Shown piece after piece: positions 54,924 to 64,000 of a stretch of 64,000 nt of DNA. Below the pieces are notes generated by a model. The model was not told where the DNA came from, did not search any database, and worked only from the letters and a program-made list of their open reading frames with translations. Position numbers and translations under genes: made by a program. The DNA is from Nitrincola lacisaponensis (GTDB lineage: Bacteria > Pseudomonadota > Gammaproteobacteria > Pseudomonadales > Balneatricaceae), in contig NZ_JMSZ01000032.1 of NCBI RefSeq assembly GCF_000691225.1, positions 310,001 to 374,000 of the forward strand, in the 5' to 3' direction. How positions within the stretch are numbered: the first letter of the stretch is position 1; each line of letters opens with the position of its first letter.

Positions 54924-55475
54924 ATGCTAAAGCGCGTTGTTTTCAGTTTGGCTCTGATGTTGGCTTTGCCTTATGGGTCGGCCGTTGCGTCTGACGCTTA
55001 CCGTCTCCAGCCCGGAGACGAGTTATTGATTTCTGTATGGCGTGAAGATGAATTGAACCGTCAACTGGTAGTGTTGCCAGATGGCCGGATTTCCTACCCG
55101 TTGGTAGGGCATGTTATGGCAGCGGGTCAGAGTGCCGAAGTGCTGGAAGCTCAACTGACCGAAAAACTGCGCGAATTTATTACCGAACCGCAAGTCAGCG
55201 TCAGTGTAACATCTGTCAGTGGTAATGTTGCCTTTGTGTTTGGTCAAGTGAACAATCCAGGCCCGCTGTTAATGTCTCGTGATCTGTCAGTGGTTCAGGC
55301 TCTGGCACTGGCTGGTGGCTTCACTCCATTTGCGTCGACCGGTCGCATCAAAATTATTCGTGAACAGGGTGACAGCAAAACCGTTCTGTCAGTCGATTAT
55401 CCGGCGATTGAACGAGGTGGTGATCAACAGACCAACATATCCCTGCGAGCAGGTGATGTGATCATTGTTCCCTGA
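54924..55475 (+). CDS. Polysaccharide export protein (Wza-type, short)
   Basis: A 183-residue periplasmic/outer-membrane export protein with a signal peptide (ending AVASDA), the poly-export domain YRLQPGDELLISVWREDEL and PDGRISYPLVGHV, then a SLBB-like domain (VFGQVNNPGPLLMSRDLSVVQALALAGGFTPFA). It lacks a lipobox and the C-terminal membrane helix of Wza, as in short exosortase-linked forms. ATG 54924 has AGGGAG upstream. First gene of the export block. Confidence 0.88.
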   Translation: MLKRVVFSLALMLALPYGSAVASDAYRLQPGDELLISVWREDELNRQLVVLPDGRISYPLVGHVMAAGQSAEVLEAQLTEKLREFITEPQVSVSVTSVSGNVAFVFGQVNNPGPLLMSRDLSVVQALALAGGFTPFASTGRIKIIREQGDSKTVLSVDYPAIERGGDQQTNISLRAGDVIIVP

Positions 55476-55493
55476 TAAAAAAGGCATTTAAGG

Positions 55494-56621
55494 ATGAAAC
55501 GCAACTGGTGCAGCATGGTTTTTTTGCTGCCGTTTTCAGGGGTTCTGCTGGCGGCAGATACGGGTATTGAAGGCTCTATAGCCCAGTCAGTATCCTATGA
55601 TGATAATTTTCTGTTTCGCGAAACGGCTGAGGATACCTGGATTTACACCCTGACACCGCAGCTGACCGGGTATTATCGCACTCCCATCTATACCAGTGCT
55701 TTAAATGGTGCGGTTGAAATCAGCCGCCACTCATCTTTTAGCCGTTATGATCGCAATAACCCGCGTCTGAATTGGCAGCAGAGCTGGCTCAGACCCCGAG
55801 CGGCTTACAACCTGGGTGTCGGTTATCAGCGCGCAGATCAACGTTCCGAAGCTGTTGATGATCTGGGGGATTTTACGACCCGAAGCCGGGTTACGACCTA
55901 CAGCATCACACCCAGCTATCTGTACCAGTGGTCCGAGCGTGACACGCTGACACTGGCATTTTCATATGTTGAGCGTAACTACAGCGGTGACAGCAGCAGT
56001 AGTGATAACCAGAACTACACACTGAATAGCGGCTGGTCTCATCAAATGGATGAGCGTCTGGCGCTGAGGGGAAATCTCAGTTATACCCGTTATGAAGCCG
56101 ATGGGCGCTTAACCGAGACTCAGTCAGATATCTGGCGGATTACCGGTGGTGCGACCTATGAATGGTCTGAGCGAACCACTGCAACCCTGCTGGTTGGTGC
56201 CAGCTGGCAGGAAACTCGAGAACGTATCCCGCTCTTGTCTGTCGAAGACAAATCAACCAGCACCGGCAGTGTTATCACCCTGCAATGGAACCACCAGTCG
56301 CTGATTGACAGCTACTCTGCATCCTTCAGTCGCGATCTGTTTCCTTCCAGTGATGGCACCGTGCGTGAACAGGACCGTCTGACCTTCGGATGGGGGCGCC
56401 CACTCAGTGATGTCAGTCGAGTCAGTCTGAACAGCAATTGGCTGAAATCCACGGATGATGATCGAACCCGCGAATACTTCTCACTGGCGCCAAGCTATAC
56501 GCATGAGTTGAGTTCCGATCTTTCAGTTACTGGCCGCTATGACTACAAATGGCAAAAGCGCAGTGATGAAGGCAGCGTTGAAGGTAATGTGCTGCGTGTA
56601 AACCTTGTGTATCAGTTTTAA
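55494..56621 (+). CDS. Outer-membrane beta-barrel of the exopolysaccharide/exosortase cluster
   Basis: A 375-residue protein with a signal peptide (ending VLLAADTG) and repeated amphipathic strands rich in Tyr, Trp and Ser (e.g. TLTPQLTGYYRTPIYTSALN), ending in the typical aromatic residue (LVYQF). It fits the PEP-CTERM-system-associated outer-membrane family. A role in polymer export is inferred from position, 18 bp after the export gene. Confidence 0.75.
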   Translation: MKRNWCSMVFLLPFSGVLLAADTGIEGSIAQSVSYDDNFLFRETAEDTWIYTLTPQLTGYYRTPIYTSALNGAVEISRHSSFSRYDRNNPRLNWQQSWLRPRAAYNLGVGYQRADQRSEAVDDLGDFTTRSRVTTYSITPSYLYQWSERDTLTLAFSYVERNYSGDSSSSDNQNYTLNSGWSHQMDERLALRGNLSYTRYEADGRLTETQSDIWRITGGATYEWSERTTATLLVGASWQETRERIPLLSVEDKSTSTGSVITLQWNHQSLIDSYSASFSRDLFPSSDGTVREQDRLTFGWGRPLSDVSRVSLNSNWLKSTDDDRTREYFSLAPSYTHELSSDLSVTGRYDYKWQKRSDEGSVEGNVLRVNLVYQF

Positions 56622-56651
56622 CCTCACTTTCAGTCAATAGGATGACCCTCA

Positions 56652-58235
56652 GTGTTAGATGAAAATGAAAAAGGCTTGTCGGACTACCTGGATATACTCC
56701 GGCGTCGTAAATATTATTTCATTTTGACATTTCCTGTGTTGGCAGTGATTGCGATTGCGATTGCGATGTCATTACCGCCTATTTACCGATCACAGGGGGT
56801 GATCTTGATAGAGACGCAGGAAATTCCCACGGATCTTGTTCGAAGTACTGTAACCAGCTATGCGGAGCAGCAGATACAGGTTATTCAGCAGCGTGTGTTG
56901 ACGACAGCACTGATTCAGGAGGCGATTCAGAAGCATAATCTATACCCTGAGCTGCGCCAGAAGGCGTCACCGACACAACTGGCACAGGAGTTTCGCAGCA
57001 ATGTCTCGGTAGATATGGTCAGTGCTCGGGTAATGGATCCAAGACTGGGTCGACCTACTACTGCGAATATCGCTTTTACAGTGTCTTTCTATGATCCGAA
57101 TCCGGTCAAAGCACAAGCCGTTGCCAATGACCTGGTCACTACTTTCCTGAGTGAAAATGTACGAGTGCGTACTGACCGGGCGGCAGAAACGACCAGTTTT
57201 ATCAGGGAAGAAGCCAACCGCATGCGGACACGGGTGCAGGTACTGGAAGACCGGATCGCACAGTTCAAGTCAGAGTTTAGTAATAGCCTGCCGGAAATGC
57301 TGAACTTTAACCTGTCGATGATCGAGCGGGGTGAAGAGCGATTGCTGGCCATTCAAAATCAGCAGGCCCAGATTAATGACCAACTACACCTGTTAGGTAT
57401 TGAGTTGTCTGCAATCGATCAGTTTTTGCCTGCTCCGATCCAGAGCAACCAGCCTATGACGCCAGCGCAACGTTTAGCCATGTTGCAGGAAGAGCTGGCG
57501 CAACTGTCTAACCGCTATTCAGATTCACACCCGGATGTGATTCGCCTTAAGCGTGAGATCGAAGTGCTACAGGGTACAGTTGGCAGTGCCGCCGCACCTG
57601 GGCGTGTGGTGAATCCCCAGTATCGTCAGATCAGTCTGCAGATTGAAAGCCTGCAGCGTGATCTGGCACGCCTTGAGCAACAGCGTGAACGGGTAGAGCA
57701 GGAGATTGAGACCTACCGTGAACGTGTAGCGCAGACGCCACAAGTACAGCGCGGGTACGAAGATTTGACTCGCGACTATGAAAGTGAATTGCGTAAGTAC
57801 AATGAACTAAGAGCAAAAGAGCTGGAAGCTGAGATAGCGCAGAATCTTGAAACCGAAAGTAAAGCAGAAAGCTTTGTTTTGATTGAGCCGCCTCTTTTAC
57901 CCACAAACCCTATCAAGCCAGATCGAAAGAAGGTTGCTGCCTTGGGAATATTTCTTTCAGGTTGTATCGGTCTTGGTTTGATCGTTTTGGTTGAGTTGCT
58001 TGATGGTGGTGTGCGTGGTGCTAAGCGATTGGGCGAAATATTTGGATCAAGCCCGTTGGCCAGCATTCCCGTTATTATGACGCAAAAAGATTATTTGATT
58101 CAGCGAGCTAGAAATATCAGTTATATCGGTATCGCCTTGCTGGCCATTGTAGCAAGCGTTGCGGCAGTACACTTTATGGTCATGAGCCTGGATATCCTTT
58201 GGTTCAGGGTGATGGGCCGCATTAACCTGATGTAA
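56652..58235 (+). CDS. Polysaccharide chain-length determinant (Wzz/GNVR type)
   Basis: Inner-membrane co-polymerase setting polysaccharide length. The 527-residue product has an N-terminal helix (residues 17-40), a Wzz domain (PPIYRSQGVILIETQEIP), a long coiled coil (residues 170-400), a C-terminal GNVR-like segment and a second helix near 425-450. Unusually, a third hydrophobic segment (YIGIALLAIVASVAAVHF) follows. GTG start. Pairs with the ATPase gene 30 bp downstream. Confidence 0.88.
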   Translation: MLDENEKGLSDYLDILRRRKYYFILTFPVLAVIAIAIAMSLPPIYRSQGVILIETQEIPTDLVRSTVTSYAEQQIQVIQQRVLTTALIQEAIQKHNLYPELRQKASPTQLAQEFRSNVSVDMVSARVMDPRLGRPTTANIAFTVSFYDPNPVKAQAVANDLVTTFLSENVRVRTDRAAETTSFIREEANRMRTRVQVLEDRIAQFKSEFSNSLPEMLNFNLSMIERGEERLLAIQNQQAQINDQLHLLGIELSAIDQFLPAPIQSNQPMTPAQRLAMLQEELAQLSNRYSDSHPDVIRLKREIEVLQGTVGSAAAPGRVVNPQYRQISLQIESLQRDLARLEQQRERVEQEIETYRERVAQTPQVQRGYEDLTRDYESELRKYNELRAKELEAEIAQNLETESKAESFVLIEPPLLPTNPIKPDRKKVAALGIFLSGCIGLGLIVLVELLDGGVRGAKRLGEIFGSSPLASIPVIMTQKDYLIQRARNISYIGIALLAIVASVAAVHFMVMSLDILWFRVMGRINLM

Positions 58236-58264
58236 ACCACGCATAAGCTAATGAGAGAATCAGG

Positions 58265-59056
58265 ATGTTTCGACTTCAGAAAGCCTTAGAGAAAGCCAAA
58301 GAAAAGCGTGCAGAGATTCGGGGAAATACTCCGCATATGTCTCCGCTGGAAATGATCAGCTATTCCCAGACGCGCGTGGTAGAGCTACCCAGAGAAACTT
58401 TGGAAAAAAACCGCATTATCGCCGGGTTTCATAACGACCCGCGAGCACAGGTTTTCCGCACCTTGCGCACTAAGATTATTCAGAAAATGCGCAGTAATAA
58501 CTGGAATACGCTGGCAATTACATCGCCTTCTGAAGAGGGGGGTAAAAGCCTGATCGCCTGCAATCTGGCCGTTGCCTTGGCGATGGAGGTCAATCAGACA
58601 GTGCTGTTGGTTGATCTGAATCTGCGTAACCCAACGGTGGCCAGTAATTTTGGTTTGCAACCAGAGAATAATATTTACGATTATCTGAAAGGTCGAGCTC
58701 AGCCCGCTGACCTGATGGTAAACCCTGGTATCGAGCGGCTAGTGGTGGTTCCAGGAGGTATTGCAGAGGGGAACTCATCTGAGCTGTTGTCGAGTCCTCG
58801 TATGAAAGCTTTTATCCGCGAAACCAAGAAGCGTTACAAGTCACGTATTGTGATTTATGACCTGCCTGCCGTATTGCCAACAGATGATGCATTGAGTGTC
58901 CTGGGTGATATGGATGCCGCTCTGCTGGTTGTCAGCGAAGGGCAGAATACTCGTGATGAAATAGAGCGGGCCCGTGATTTGATCTCGATTACCAATCTAA
59001 TGGGCTGTGTGCTGAACAAATCATCCGAAAAAGTCGCTTCATTGGCACAGGAATAG
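58265..59056 (+). CDS. CpsD/Wzc-type ATPase, tyrosine-kinase-like
   Basis: A 263-residue cytosolic partner of the chain-length protein. Walker A is variant (PSEEGGKS, residues 88-95, instead of GEGKS), Walker A' is LLVDLNLRNP (Asp117) and Walker B is VIYDLPAVL. The family's C-terminal tyrosine cluster is missing: the protein ends SSEKVASLAQE. So it may be an ATPase without autophosphorylation. Exosortase-linked homologues are often called XrtA-associated kinases. Confidence 0.85.
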   Translation: MFRLQKALEKAKEKRAEIRGNTPHMSPLEMISYSQTRVVELPRETLEKNRIIAGFHNDPRAQVFRTLRTKIIQKMRSNNWNTLAITSPSEEGGKSLIACNLAVALAMEVNQTVLLVDLNLRNPTVASNFGLQPENNIYDYLKGRAQPADLMVNPGIERLVVVPGGIAEGNSSELLSSPRMKAFIRETKKRYKSRIVIYDLPAVLPTDDALSVLGDMDAALLVVSEGQNTRDEIERARDLISITNLMGCVLNKSSEKVASLAQE

Positions 59057-59065
59057 GGACAGGGC

Positions 59066-59962
59066 ATGTATAAAGAGTTTTTTGGTTTAAAGGAAAAGCC
59101 GTTTAGCCTGACACCTGACCCGGCCTACCTCTACCTGAGTAAAAATCATAGCCGGGCACAGACTATGCTGGAGTATGGTTTGATGAGCCATGCTGGGTTT
59201 ACGGTGATTACGGGTGATATAGGTGCCGGTAAAACCACCCTGGTACACCATATGCTTGAGCAAATGGATGATGATCACCTGATCGGCGTTATCAATAACA
59301 CGCATGCTGCCTTTGGTGATCTGATGAGCTGGGTGTTAAGTGCCTTCGATATTCCCAATGGTCACCAGGATAATGCCCAGCGCTTGCGAGCCTTTACTGA
59401 TTTTGTCATGGATAAGTACAGTGATGGCAAACATATCATCCTGATCATAGACGAGGCACAAAACCTTACGACAGAAATTCTGGAAGAGCTGCGTCTGATT
59501 TCCAACATCAATATTGCCGGTGAAGTGTATCTGCAAATGATGCTGATTGGTCAGCCGGAATTGATTGAAAAGCTGAACCAGCCAGAATTGACACAGTTTG
59601 CTCAGCGTATCGGCGTAGAGTTTAACCTCCGTCCAATGGATTTCGAAGATACCAAAGCTTACATACGTCACCGTGTTGCCTGTGCAGGTGGTGAGCGTGA
59701 GTTGTTCACCGACAGTGCTATGGGCGTTATTTTCTGTTACGCGGAAGGGATTCCCAGACGTATCAACACCCTCTGTGATATGTCGCTGGTATATGCCTTT
59801 GCAGATGAACAGCCGTTAGTTGATGCCAATCTGGTACTGGATATGATTGAAGATCGCAGTACAACAGCGGTCATTCGGCGTAGCAAATCGATCACAGAGG
59901 AGGTAGGGCGAGTGAAAGAGTGGCTTGTTCAAACCTATGCGTTAGAACTTGATTCTATATGA
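59066..59962 (+). CDS. ExeA-like ATPase of the exosortase cluster
   Basis: A 298-residue AAA+ ATPase: MYKEFFGLKEKPFSLTPDP start, Walker A GDIGAGKTT (residues 50-58), Walker B HIILIIDEAQNL (about 124-135), sensor-type GEVYLQMMLIGQPEL. This matches the PEP-CTERM/exosortase-associated ATPase family related to ExeA/GspA. Ten bp after the kinase-like gene, so cotranscribed. Confidence 0.9.
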   Translation: MYKEFFGLKEKPFSLTPDPAYLYLSKNHSRAQTMLEYGLMSHAGFTVITGDIGAGKTTLVHHMLEQMDDDHLIGVINNTHAAFGDLMSWVLSAFDIPNGHQDNAQRLRAFTDFVMDKYSDGKHIILIIDEAQNLTTEILEELRLISNINIAGEVYLQMMLIGQPELIEKLNQPELTQFAQRIGVEFNLRPMDFEDTKAYIRHRVACAGGERELFTDSAMGVIFCYAEGIPRRINTLCDMSLVYAFADEQPLVDANLVLDMIEDRSTTAVIRRSKSITEEVGRVKEWLVQTYALELDSI

Positions 59963-60001
59963 TATTTTTGCCTCAACTAGACAAGCAAAAAAGGTGGTTT
60001 A

Positions 60002-61582
60002 ATGAATTTTTTCAATGAAATTACATCGCTACAAAAATATGTACGATGGCATACCATTTTGATGCTGCTGTTTGCGTTAGTCGGGGCTGTTTTTCTGTCT
60101 TTTGGAGCATTACAAGAGCTAGTAGAGCGCTGGAGTGTACAGGAAGAGTATAGTCATGGCTTTCTGATACCTTTAGTGTCTCTTTATATTTTATGGGAAA
60201 AAAGATTTGATATTATAAATGACTATAAATCGGGCAGCTTTGCTGGAGTGGTGCTGGTATTTTTGTCATTGTTTTTTATCTCTATCGGAGAGCTTTCTGA
60301 GCTTTACATAATTTCAAGATATTCATTTATTTTGTTACTTTTAGGTATTTCGGTAACTCTCTTAGGGCGGGCATCTAAGCACACATTGGTCCCTATTGCT
60401 TTACTTGTTTTTTCAATCCCATTGCCATATTTTTTGGAAGCGGTGCTGACTGCAAGAATGCAGCTTATTTCTTCTGAGATCGGCGTTTATTTGATCAAAC
60501 TGATGGGAATTCCTGTTTACCTAAGTGGGAATGTAATTGATCTTGGTGAGTTCAAACTTCAAGTTGTTGAAGCATGTAGTGGGCTGCGTTATTTATATCC
60601 ACTTGCTTGTTTAGGCTTTATTGCTGCTTATTTTTATCAAGCGCCTCTTTGGAAAAGAGCTGTATTGCTGTTATCAACTGTCCCGATAACTATTTTTATG
60701 AATAGTTTTAGAATAGCTGTCACAGGCCTGCTGGTTGAAAAGTGGGGTACTGGGATGGCGGAAGGCTTTTTACACGATTTTGAAGGTTGGATTATATTTA
60801 TTGCTTGTGCCGTGATCTTGGCCCTGGAAATCGAAATTTTAGAGCGTGTTACGAGACGACAGGGGATTCTTGATGTATTTGGTATAAACGCAGCTTCAGA
60901 GGTTGACTCTGATCGGGCTAGTGTGAGTGATACTAAAAGTGTTAAGGCACATCATCCTTTGATGATAGCAACCTTCCTTATTTACTTTGCTGCGATGTCA
61001 GGCCTGTTTTTTGAAAAAAAGCTTCAGGAGTTCCCTGTTTCGGCCAGTCTTTCTAACTTTCCGTCTCAAGTCAATGGATGGTCAGGCTGGCATGGAGGGC
61101 TGGATACACACGTATTGCAAGTGCTTCAGTTAACAGACTATTTGATGATGAACTTTGAAAGAGAAGAACAGCCATTAGTTAATTTTTATGTTGCATTCTA
61201 TGAGTCTCAGCGAGGAGGTATTGCACCACACTCTCCTCGAGTATGTATACCCGGTGGTGGGTGGGAGATCGCAGACATACGGAGAACGCATGTTGATGAT
61301 ATTCCGATCAATAGGGTAATTATAAGAAGAGGGTTAGAATCTCAACTTGTTTACTACTGGTTTCAAGAACGTGGTGAACCTGTAGCTAATGAATATCTTA
61401 AAAAATGGACGCTGCTTCAGGATGCAATTAAATATAATCGTACAGATGGTGCTTTAGTTAGGGTGGTGACACCATTTAATACATCAGAGCCAGTTGAAGA
61501 AGCTGATAGACGATTAAAAGAGTTTGTACGCTCTGCATATCCTGAACTATTAAAAGTATTACCGGGAAAAGGTGAGTTATGA
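60002..61582 (+). CDS. xrtD: Exosortase fused to EpsI, VPLPA-specific type (XrtD-like)
   Basis: Membrane transpeptidase-like enzyme that processes C-terminal sorting tails. The 526-residue product has about eight transmembrane helices in residues 1-285 and the catalytic set Cys192 (VEACSGLRYLYPLA), Arg237 (MNSFRIAVTG) and His258 (FLHDFEGW). Residues 320-526 are an EpsI domain (VNGWSGWHGG; APHSPRVCIPGGGWEI). The fusion and the VPLPA substrates nearby point to XrtD; this is inferred. The gene is far more AT-rich than its upstream neighbours (one 60-bp sample, 60301-60360, is 25% GC). Confidence 0.9.
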   Translation: MNFFNEITSLQKYVRWHTILMLLFALVGAVFLSFGALQELVERWSVQEEYSHGFLIPLVSLYILWEKRFDIINDYKSGSFAGVVLVFLSLFFISIGELSELYIISRYSFILLLLGISVTLLGRASKHTLVPIALLVFSIPLPYFLEAVLTARMQLISSEIGVYLIKLMGIPVYLSGNVIDLGEFKLQVVEACSGLRYLYPLACLGFIAAYFYQAPLWKRAVLLLSTVPITIFMNSFRIAVTGLLVEKWGTGMAEGFLHDFEGWIIFIACAVILALEIEILERVTRRQGILDVFGINAASEVDSDRASVSDTKSVKAHHPLMIATFLIYFAAMSGLFFEKKLQEFPVSASLSNFPSQVNGWSGWHGGLDTHVLQVLQLTDYLMMNFEREEQPLVNFYVAFYESQRGGIAPHSPRVCIPGGGWEIADIRRTHVDDIPINRVIIRRGLESQLVYYWFQERGEPVANEYLKKWTLLQDAIKYNRTDGALVRVVTPFNTSEPVEEADRRLKEFVRSAYPELLKVLPGKGEL

Positions 61583-63987
61583 AAACAGGAATTGGTAAGC
61601 TCTGCAGTATAGCCGTTGTATCGGCTTTTTTAATGAGTGGTTGTGCTGATAAAGACAATAGTGTTCAGAACTATCTTTCTAGTGGTAAAGAATACCTAGA
61701 GAAAGGTGATATTGGAAGGTCAACAGTCCAGTTTAGAAATGTACTTCAGATTGATCCTGATAACATAGAAGCCTACAGGTATCTTGCTGAAATTGCTGAG
61801 CAAGAACAAAATTTGGAAAGCCTCTATGTGCATTTGACCCGTATTGAGCGTTTAGCGCCGGAAGATGTAAATAATAAGGTCCGCATGGCTCGAATGCTGA
61901 TGATGGTCGGAGAAATCGATAACGCTGAGCTAAAAGCTAATGAAATACTTGCTTTGGATGAGGAAAGTGCTGACGGGTGGTTGATTAAAGCTACCATTGC
62001 CCTGCAAAAAGGCGACCCGCAAGGTGCTATGACTGAGGGCATGAAAAGCCTGATGCTGGAACCCGAGAACACCGACACCCTGACCGTTCTGGCAGGCGCT
62101 CACCGGATGATGGGGGATGAAGCACGAGCCTTTGCACTGCTGGATGAAGCGCTGGAGATAGACCCCAGCGCGCTTGCCGCACGGATGATCCGCATGGAGC
62201 TGAATCGTCAGAATCAGCAGATGGAGCAGGTTGAAGCGGATCTGCGCTATATGTACAACGCACAGCCAGACTCTGAAGATTTCGCAATTGCGCTGGCAGG
62301 GTTGTTACGTGAAACCGAGCGTCTGCAAGAGGCTGAGACATTGCTGGATGATTTTGCCCGCAGCCATCCGGGCAGCAGCCGGGCGGTCAGAGGGTTGGTT
62401 GAAGTTGTCGATGCACAGGGTGATACCCAGCGCGCAGATCGTTTGTTGCAGACATTTATTGATAATGCTGCAGACAGTGATGTGGCTACATTGCAATTTG
62501 TCCTGATTGAGCGTCTGATGGCGCATGGGCAACAAACTGAAGCCATGCAGTTACTTGAGCAGCTGATGTCGGCCGAGCAATCCATGACCCGCCAGCGTGC
62601 CAAAGCGCGTCGAGCAGAACTCTATTTTGCTGAAGGCGATGATGAGTCTGGTCTGGCGCAGCTAACCGAAGTTCTGCAAGACGATAGCCAGAGCGAACCG
62701 GCCCTGCTGGTACGCTCACGTTACTTTATTCAGGAAGGCCGCATTGATGATGCGGTGCGTGATCTGCGAGTTGTGTTGCGTAATAATCCGGATTCTGAAA
62801 TGGGGCTGATGTTGTTAGGGTCTGCCTATATGGGTAGCGGATCTGCCCAGTTGGCTGACAGTAACTTCCGTCAGGTCTTGCGCCTCAATCCCGGCAATAT
62901 TGATGCGGCTGTACCGGTTATCAACCGTCTGTTGGCAGATGGTGACCTGGGACGTTCTGAGCAGATTCTGCTTAACGCATTGCGTCGTTCTCCGAATAAT
63001 GAGTCCTTGCTCTCGTTGCTGGCTCAGGTCCGCCTGATGCGTAACGACTGGACCGGTACCGAAGCGATTATCTCTGATATGCAGGCGCTGGAAGGGAATC
63101 GTGCAGTCAGTGAATATCTGAGTGGTCGGATTTTCCAGGGCCAGGGCCAGTTCGCACTGGCGATGACACGTTATGAAGCCGCATTGCAGCAGGAACCACG
63201 CTTCCAGAGGGCGATTGAGGGTTATGCTGTTAGCCAGTTGGAGCTGGAACAGTCCGATCTGTTATTGGAGTGGCTGGAACAGCGGATTAGTGCTGATCCT
63301 GAGTATATTGGTAACTATGCGGTAAAAGCCGGTGTGTTGCGTCAAATGGATGATTTCGATGCGGCGATCAGTGTGATTAATGATGCCTTGAATGCCGTTC
63401 CTCAATGGGTTCAGGGTTATGTACAGCTGGCGGGCCTCTATCAATTGCAGGATCAGGTGGATAGTGCACTGAGCGCCTATGCTCGTGGTATTGAGCAGGT
63501 CGATGACCTGAGTCTCTATGCGCTGAAAGCGTCCTTGCTGGAGCAGAGTGGACGGATTGAAGAGGCCATTGATAATTATGAAGCCGCACACCAGCTGGCT
63601 CCGACCAATCTGGTGGTGACCAACAATCTGGCAGCATTGCTGACCAGCCATGATCCCAGTGAGGAGAATGTACGCCGGGCTCTGGAGCTGACACGCAATT
63701 TCCGTAACAGTGATGAACCCTACTTTCTGGATACCCACGGCTGGGCGCTGTTCCTGTTTGGTGAAGTGCAGGAAGCGGAGCGTTTGATCCGCCGTGCGGT
63801 TGAAGGCTTGCCAGATCTGGCTGTGGTCAATTACCACTATGGGCGGGTTTTGCTGGCTCAGAACCGGGTCAATGATGCACGTGCCTACTTGAGTAAGGCT
63901 GCTGAGCTGGCAGTAGATGATCCCCAGTTGATGACTCGGGTCACGGATGCGCTGGGCCAGTTGGATAGTGAAACGGTTGCGAATTGA
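61579..63987 (+). CDS. PrsT-like TPR lipoprotein of the exosortase system
   Basis: An 802-residue lipoprotein (lipobox LMSGC, Cys22) built of tetratricopeptide repeats from about residue 30 to 770, e.g. GKEYLEKGDIGRSTVQFRNV and AYRYLAEIAEQEQNLE. This matches the PEP-CTERM-system TPR protein PrsT, thought to help assembly or export. It overlaps the exosortase gene by 4 nt. Base composition changes within the gene near 62,000: AT-rich start, GC-rich rest. The stop is 13 bp from the window edge. Confidence 0.88.
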   Translation: MKTGIGKLCSIAVVSAFLMSGCADKDNSVQNYLSSGKEYLEKGDIGRSTVQFRNVLQIDPDNIEAYRYLAEIAEQEQNLESLYVHLTRIERLAPEDVNNKVRMARMLMMVGEIDNAELKANEILALDEESADGWLIKATIALQKGDPQGAMTEGMKSLMLEPENTDTLTVLAGAHRMMGDEARAFALLDEALEIDPSALAARMIRMELNRQNQQMEQVEADLRYMYNAQPDSEDFAIALAGLLRETERLQEAETLLDDFARSHPGSSRAVRGLVEVVDAQGDTQRADRLLQTFIDNAADSDVATLQFVLIERLMAHGQQTEAMQLLEQLMSAEQSMTRQRAKARRAELYFAEGDDESGLAQLTEVLQDDSQSEPALLVRSRYFIQEGRIDDAVRDLRVVLRNNPDSEMGLMLLGSAYMGSGSAQLADSNFRQVLRLNPGNIDAAVPVINRLLADGDLGRSEQILLNALRRSPNNESLLSLLAQVRLMRNDWTGTEAIISDMQALEGNRAVSEYLSGRIFQGQGQFALAMTRYEAALQQEPRFQRAIEGYAVSQLELEQSDLLLEWLEQRISADPEYIGNYAVKAGVLRQMDDFDAAISVINDALNAVPQWVQGYVQLAGLYQLQDQVDSALSAYARGIEQVDDLSLYALKASLLEQSGRIEEAIDNYEAAHQLAPTNLVVTNNLAALLTSHDPSEENVRRALELTRNFRNSDEPYFLDTHGWALFLFGEVQEAERLIRRAVEGLPDLAVVNYHYGRVLLAQNRVNDARAYLSKAAELAVDDPQLMTRVTDALGQLDSETVAN

Positions 63988-64000
63988 ACAGGGAGACAGG

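Overview
The window looks like a chromosomal segment of a marine or halotolerant gammaproteobacterium, most likely of the Oceanospirillales type. This rests on gene content: ectoine synthesis, PHA synthase, the rmf/rlmL neighbourhood, a gammaproteobacterial gltA-sdhCDAB-sucAB-lpd-sucCD block, and a Lap adhesin system. The genus is inferred only. I saw no tRNA, rRNA, CRISPR array or transposase.

Layout. 0-16 kb: partial rmf at the left edge, rlmL, then a TCA-cycle block (gltA reversed; sdhCDAB, sucAB, lpd and sucCD forward). 16-25 kb: selO, a broken lipase gene followed by two tandem paralogous secreted proteins and the stub of a third, a DUF599 membrane protein, htpG, a cytochrome c5-like protein, a degenerate GGDEF protein and hisC. 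25-30 kb: MarR-type ectR divergent from ectA-ectB-ectC-ask. 30-35 kb: phaC (reverse), a ~180 bp foldback element, and a pat-type protein acetyltransferase. 35-50 kb: a complete Lap surface-adhesion system: a persulfide-sensor-like ArsR regulator, LapG protease, LapD c-di-GMP receptor, LuxR regulator, type I secretion genes lapE-lapB-lapC, a very large SARP-like regulator, and a short LapA-like RTX adhesin that keeps a LapG-type di-alanine site.

50-64 kb: an exopolysaccharide/exosortase region. It holds a glycosyl-1-phosphate transferase, four proteins with the VPLPA variant of the PEP-CTERM sorting tail, export and chain-length genes, two ATPases, an exosortase fused to EpsI (XrtD-like), and a PrsT-like TPR lipoprotein. 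The cluster probably continues past the right edge.

The most striking structure is at 52.1-54.8 kb. Three VPLPA genes share the same upstream architecture: a perfect TGTAC-N4-GTACA palindrome, 24-26 nt before a TATAAT box with no good -35, then a leader with a conserved GGGTGYAGYAG box and a Shine-Dalgarno sequence that in two of the three lies inside a small inverted repeat. One of these genes encodes only a signal peptide fused to the sorting tail. Just upstream, a self-contained RNA unit (promoter, folded body with the same GGTGTAGCAG box, intrinsic terminator) precedes an unrecognised AT-rich gene. A one-mismatch copy of the palindrome lies before the LapA-like adhesin gene, which is itself followed by the fourth VPLPA gene. 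Together these suggest a small regulon joining Lap adhesion, exopolysaccharide and exosortase-sorted proteins; that link is inference.
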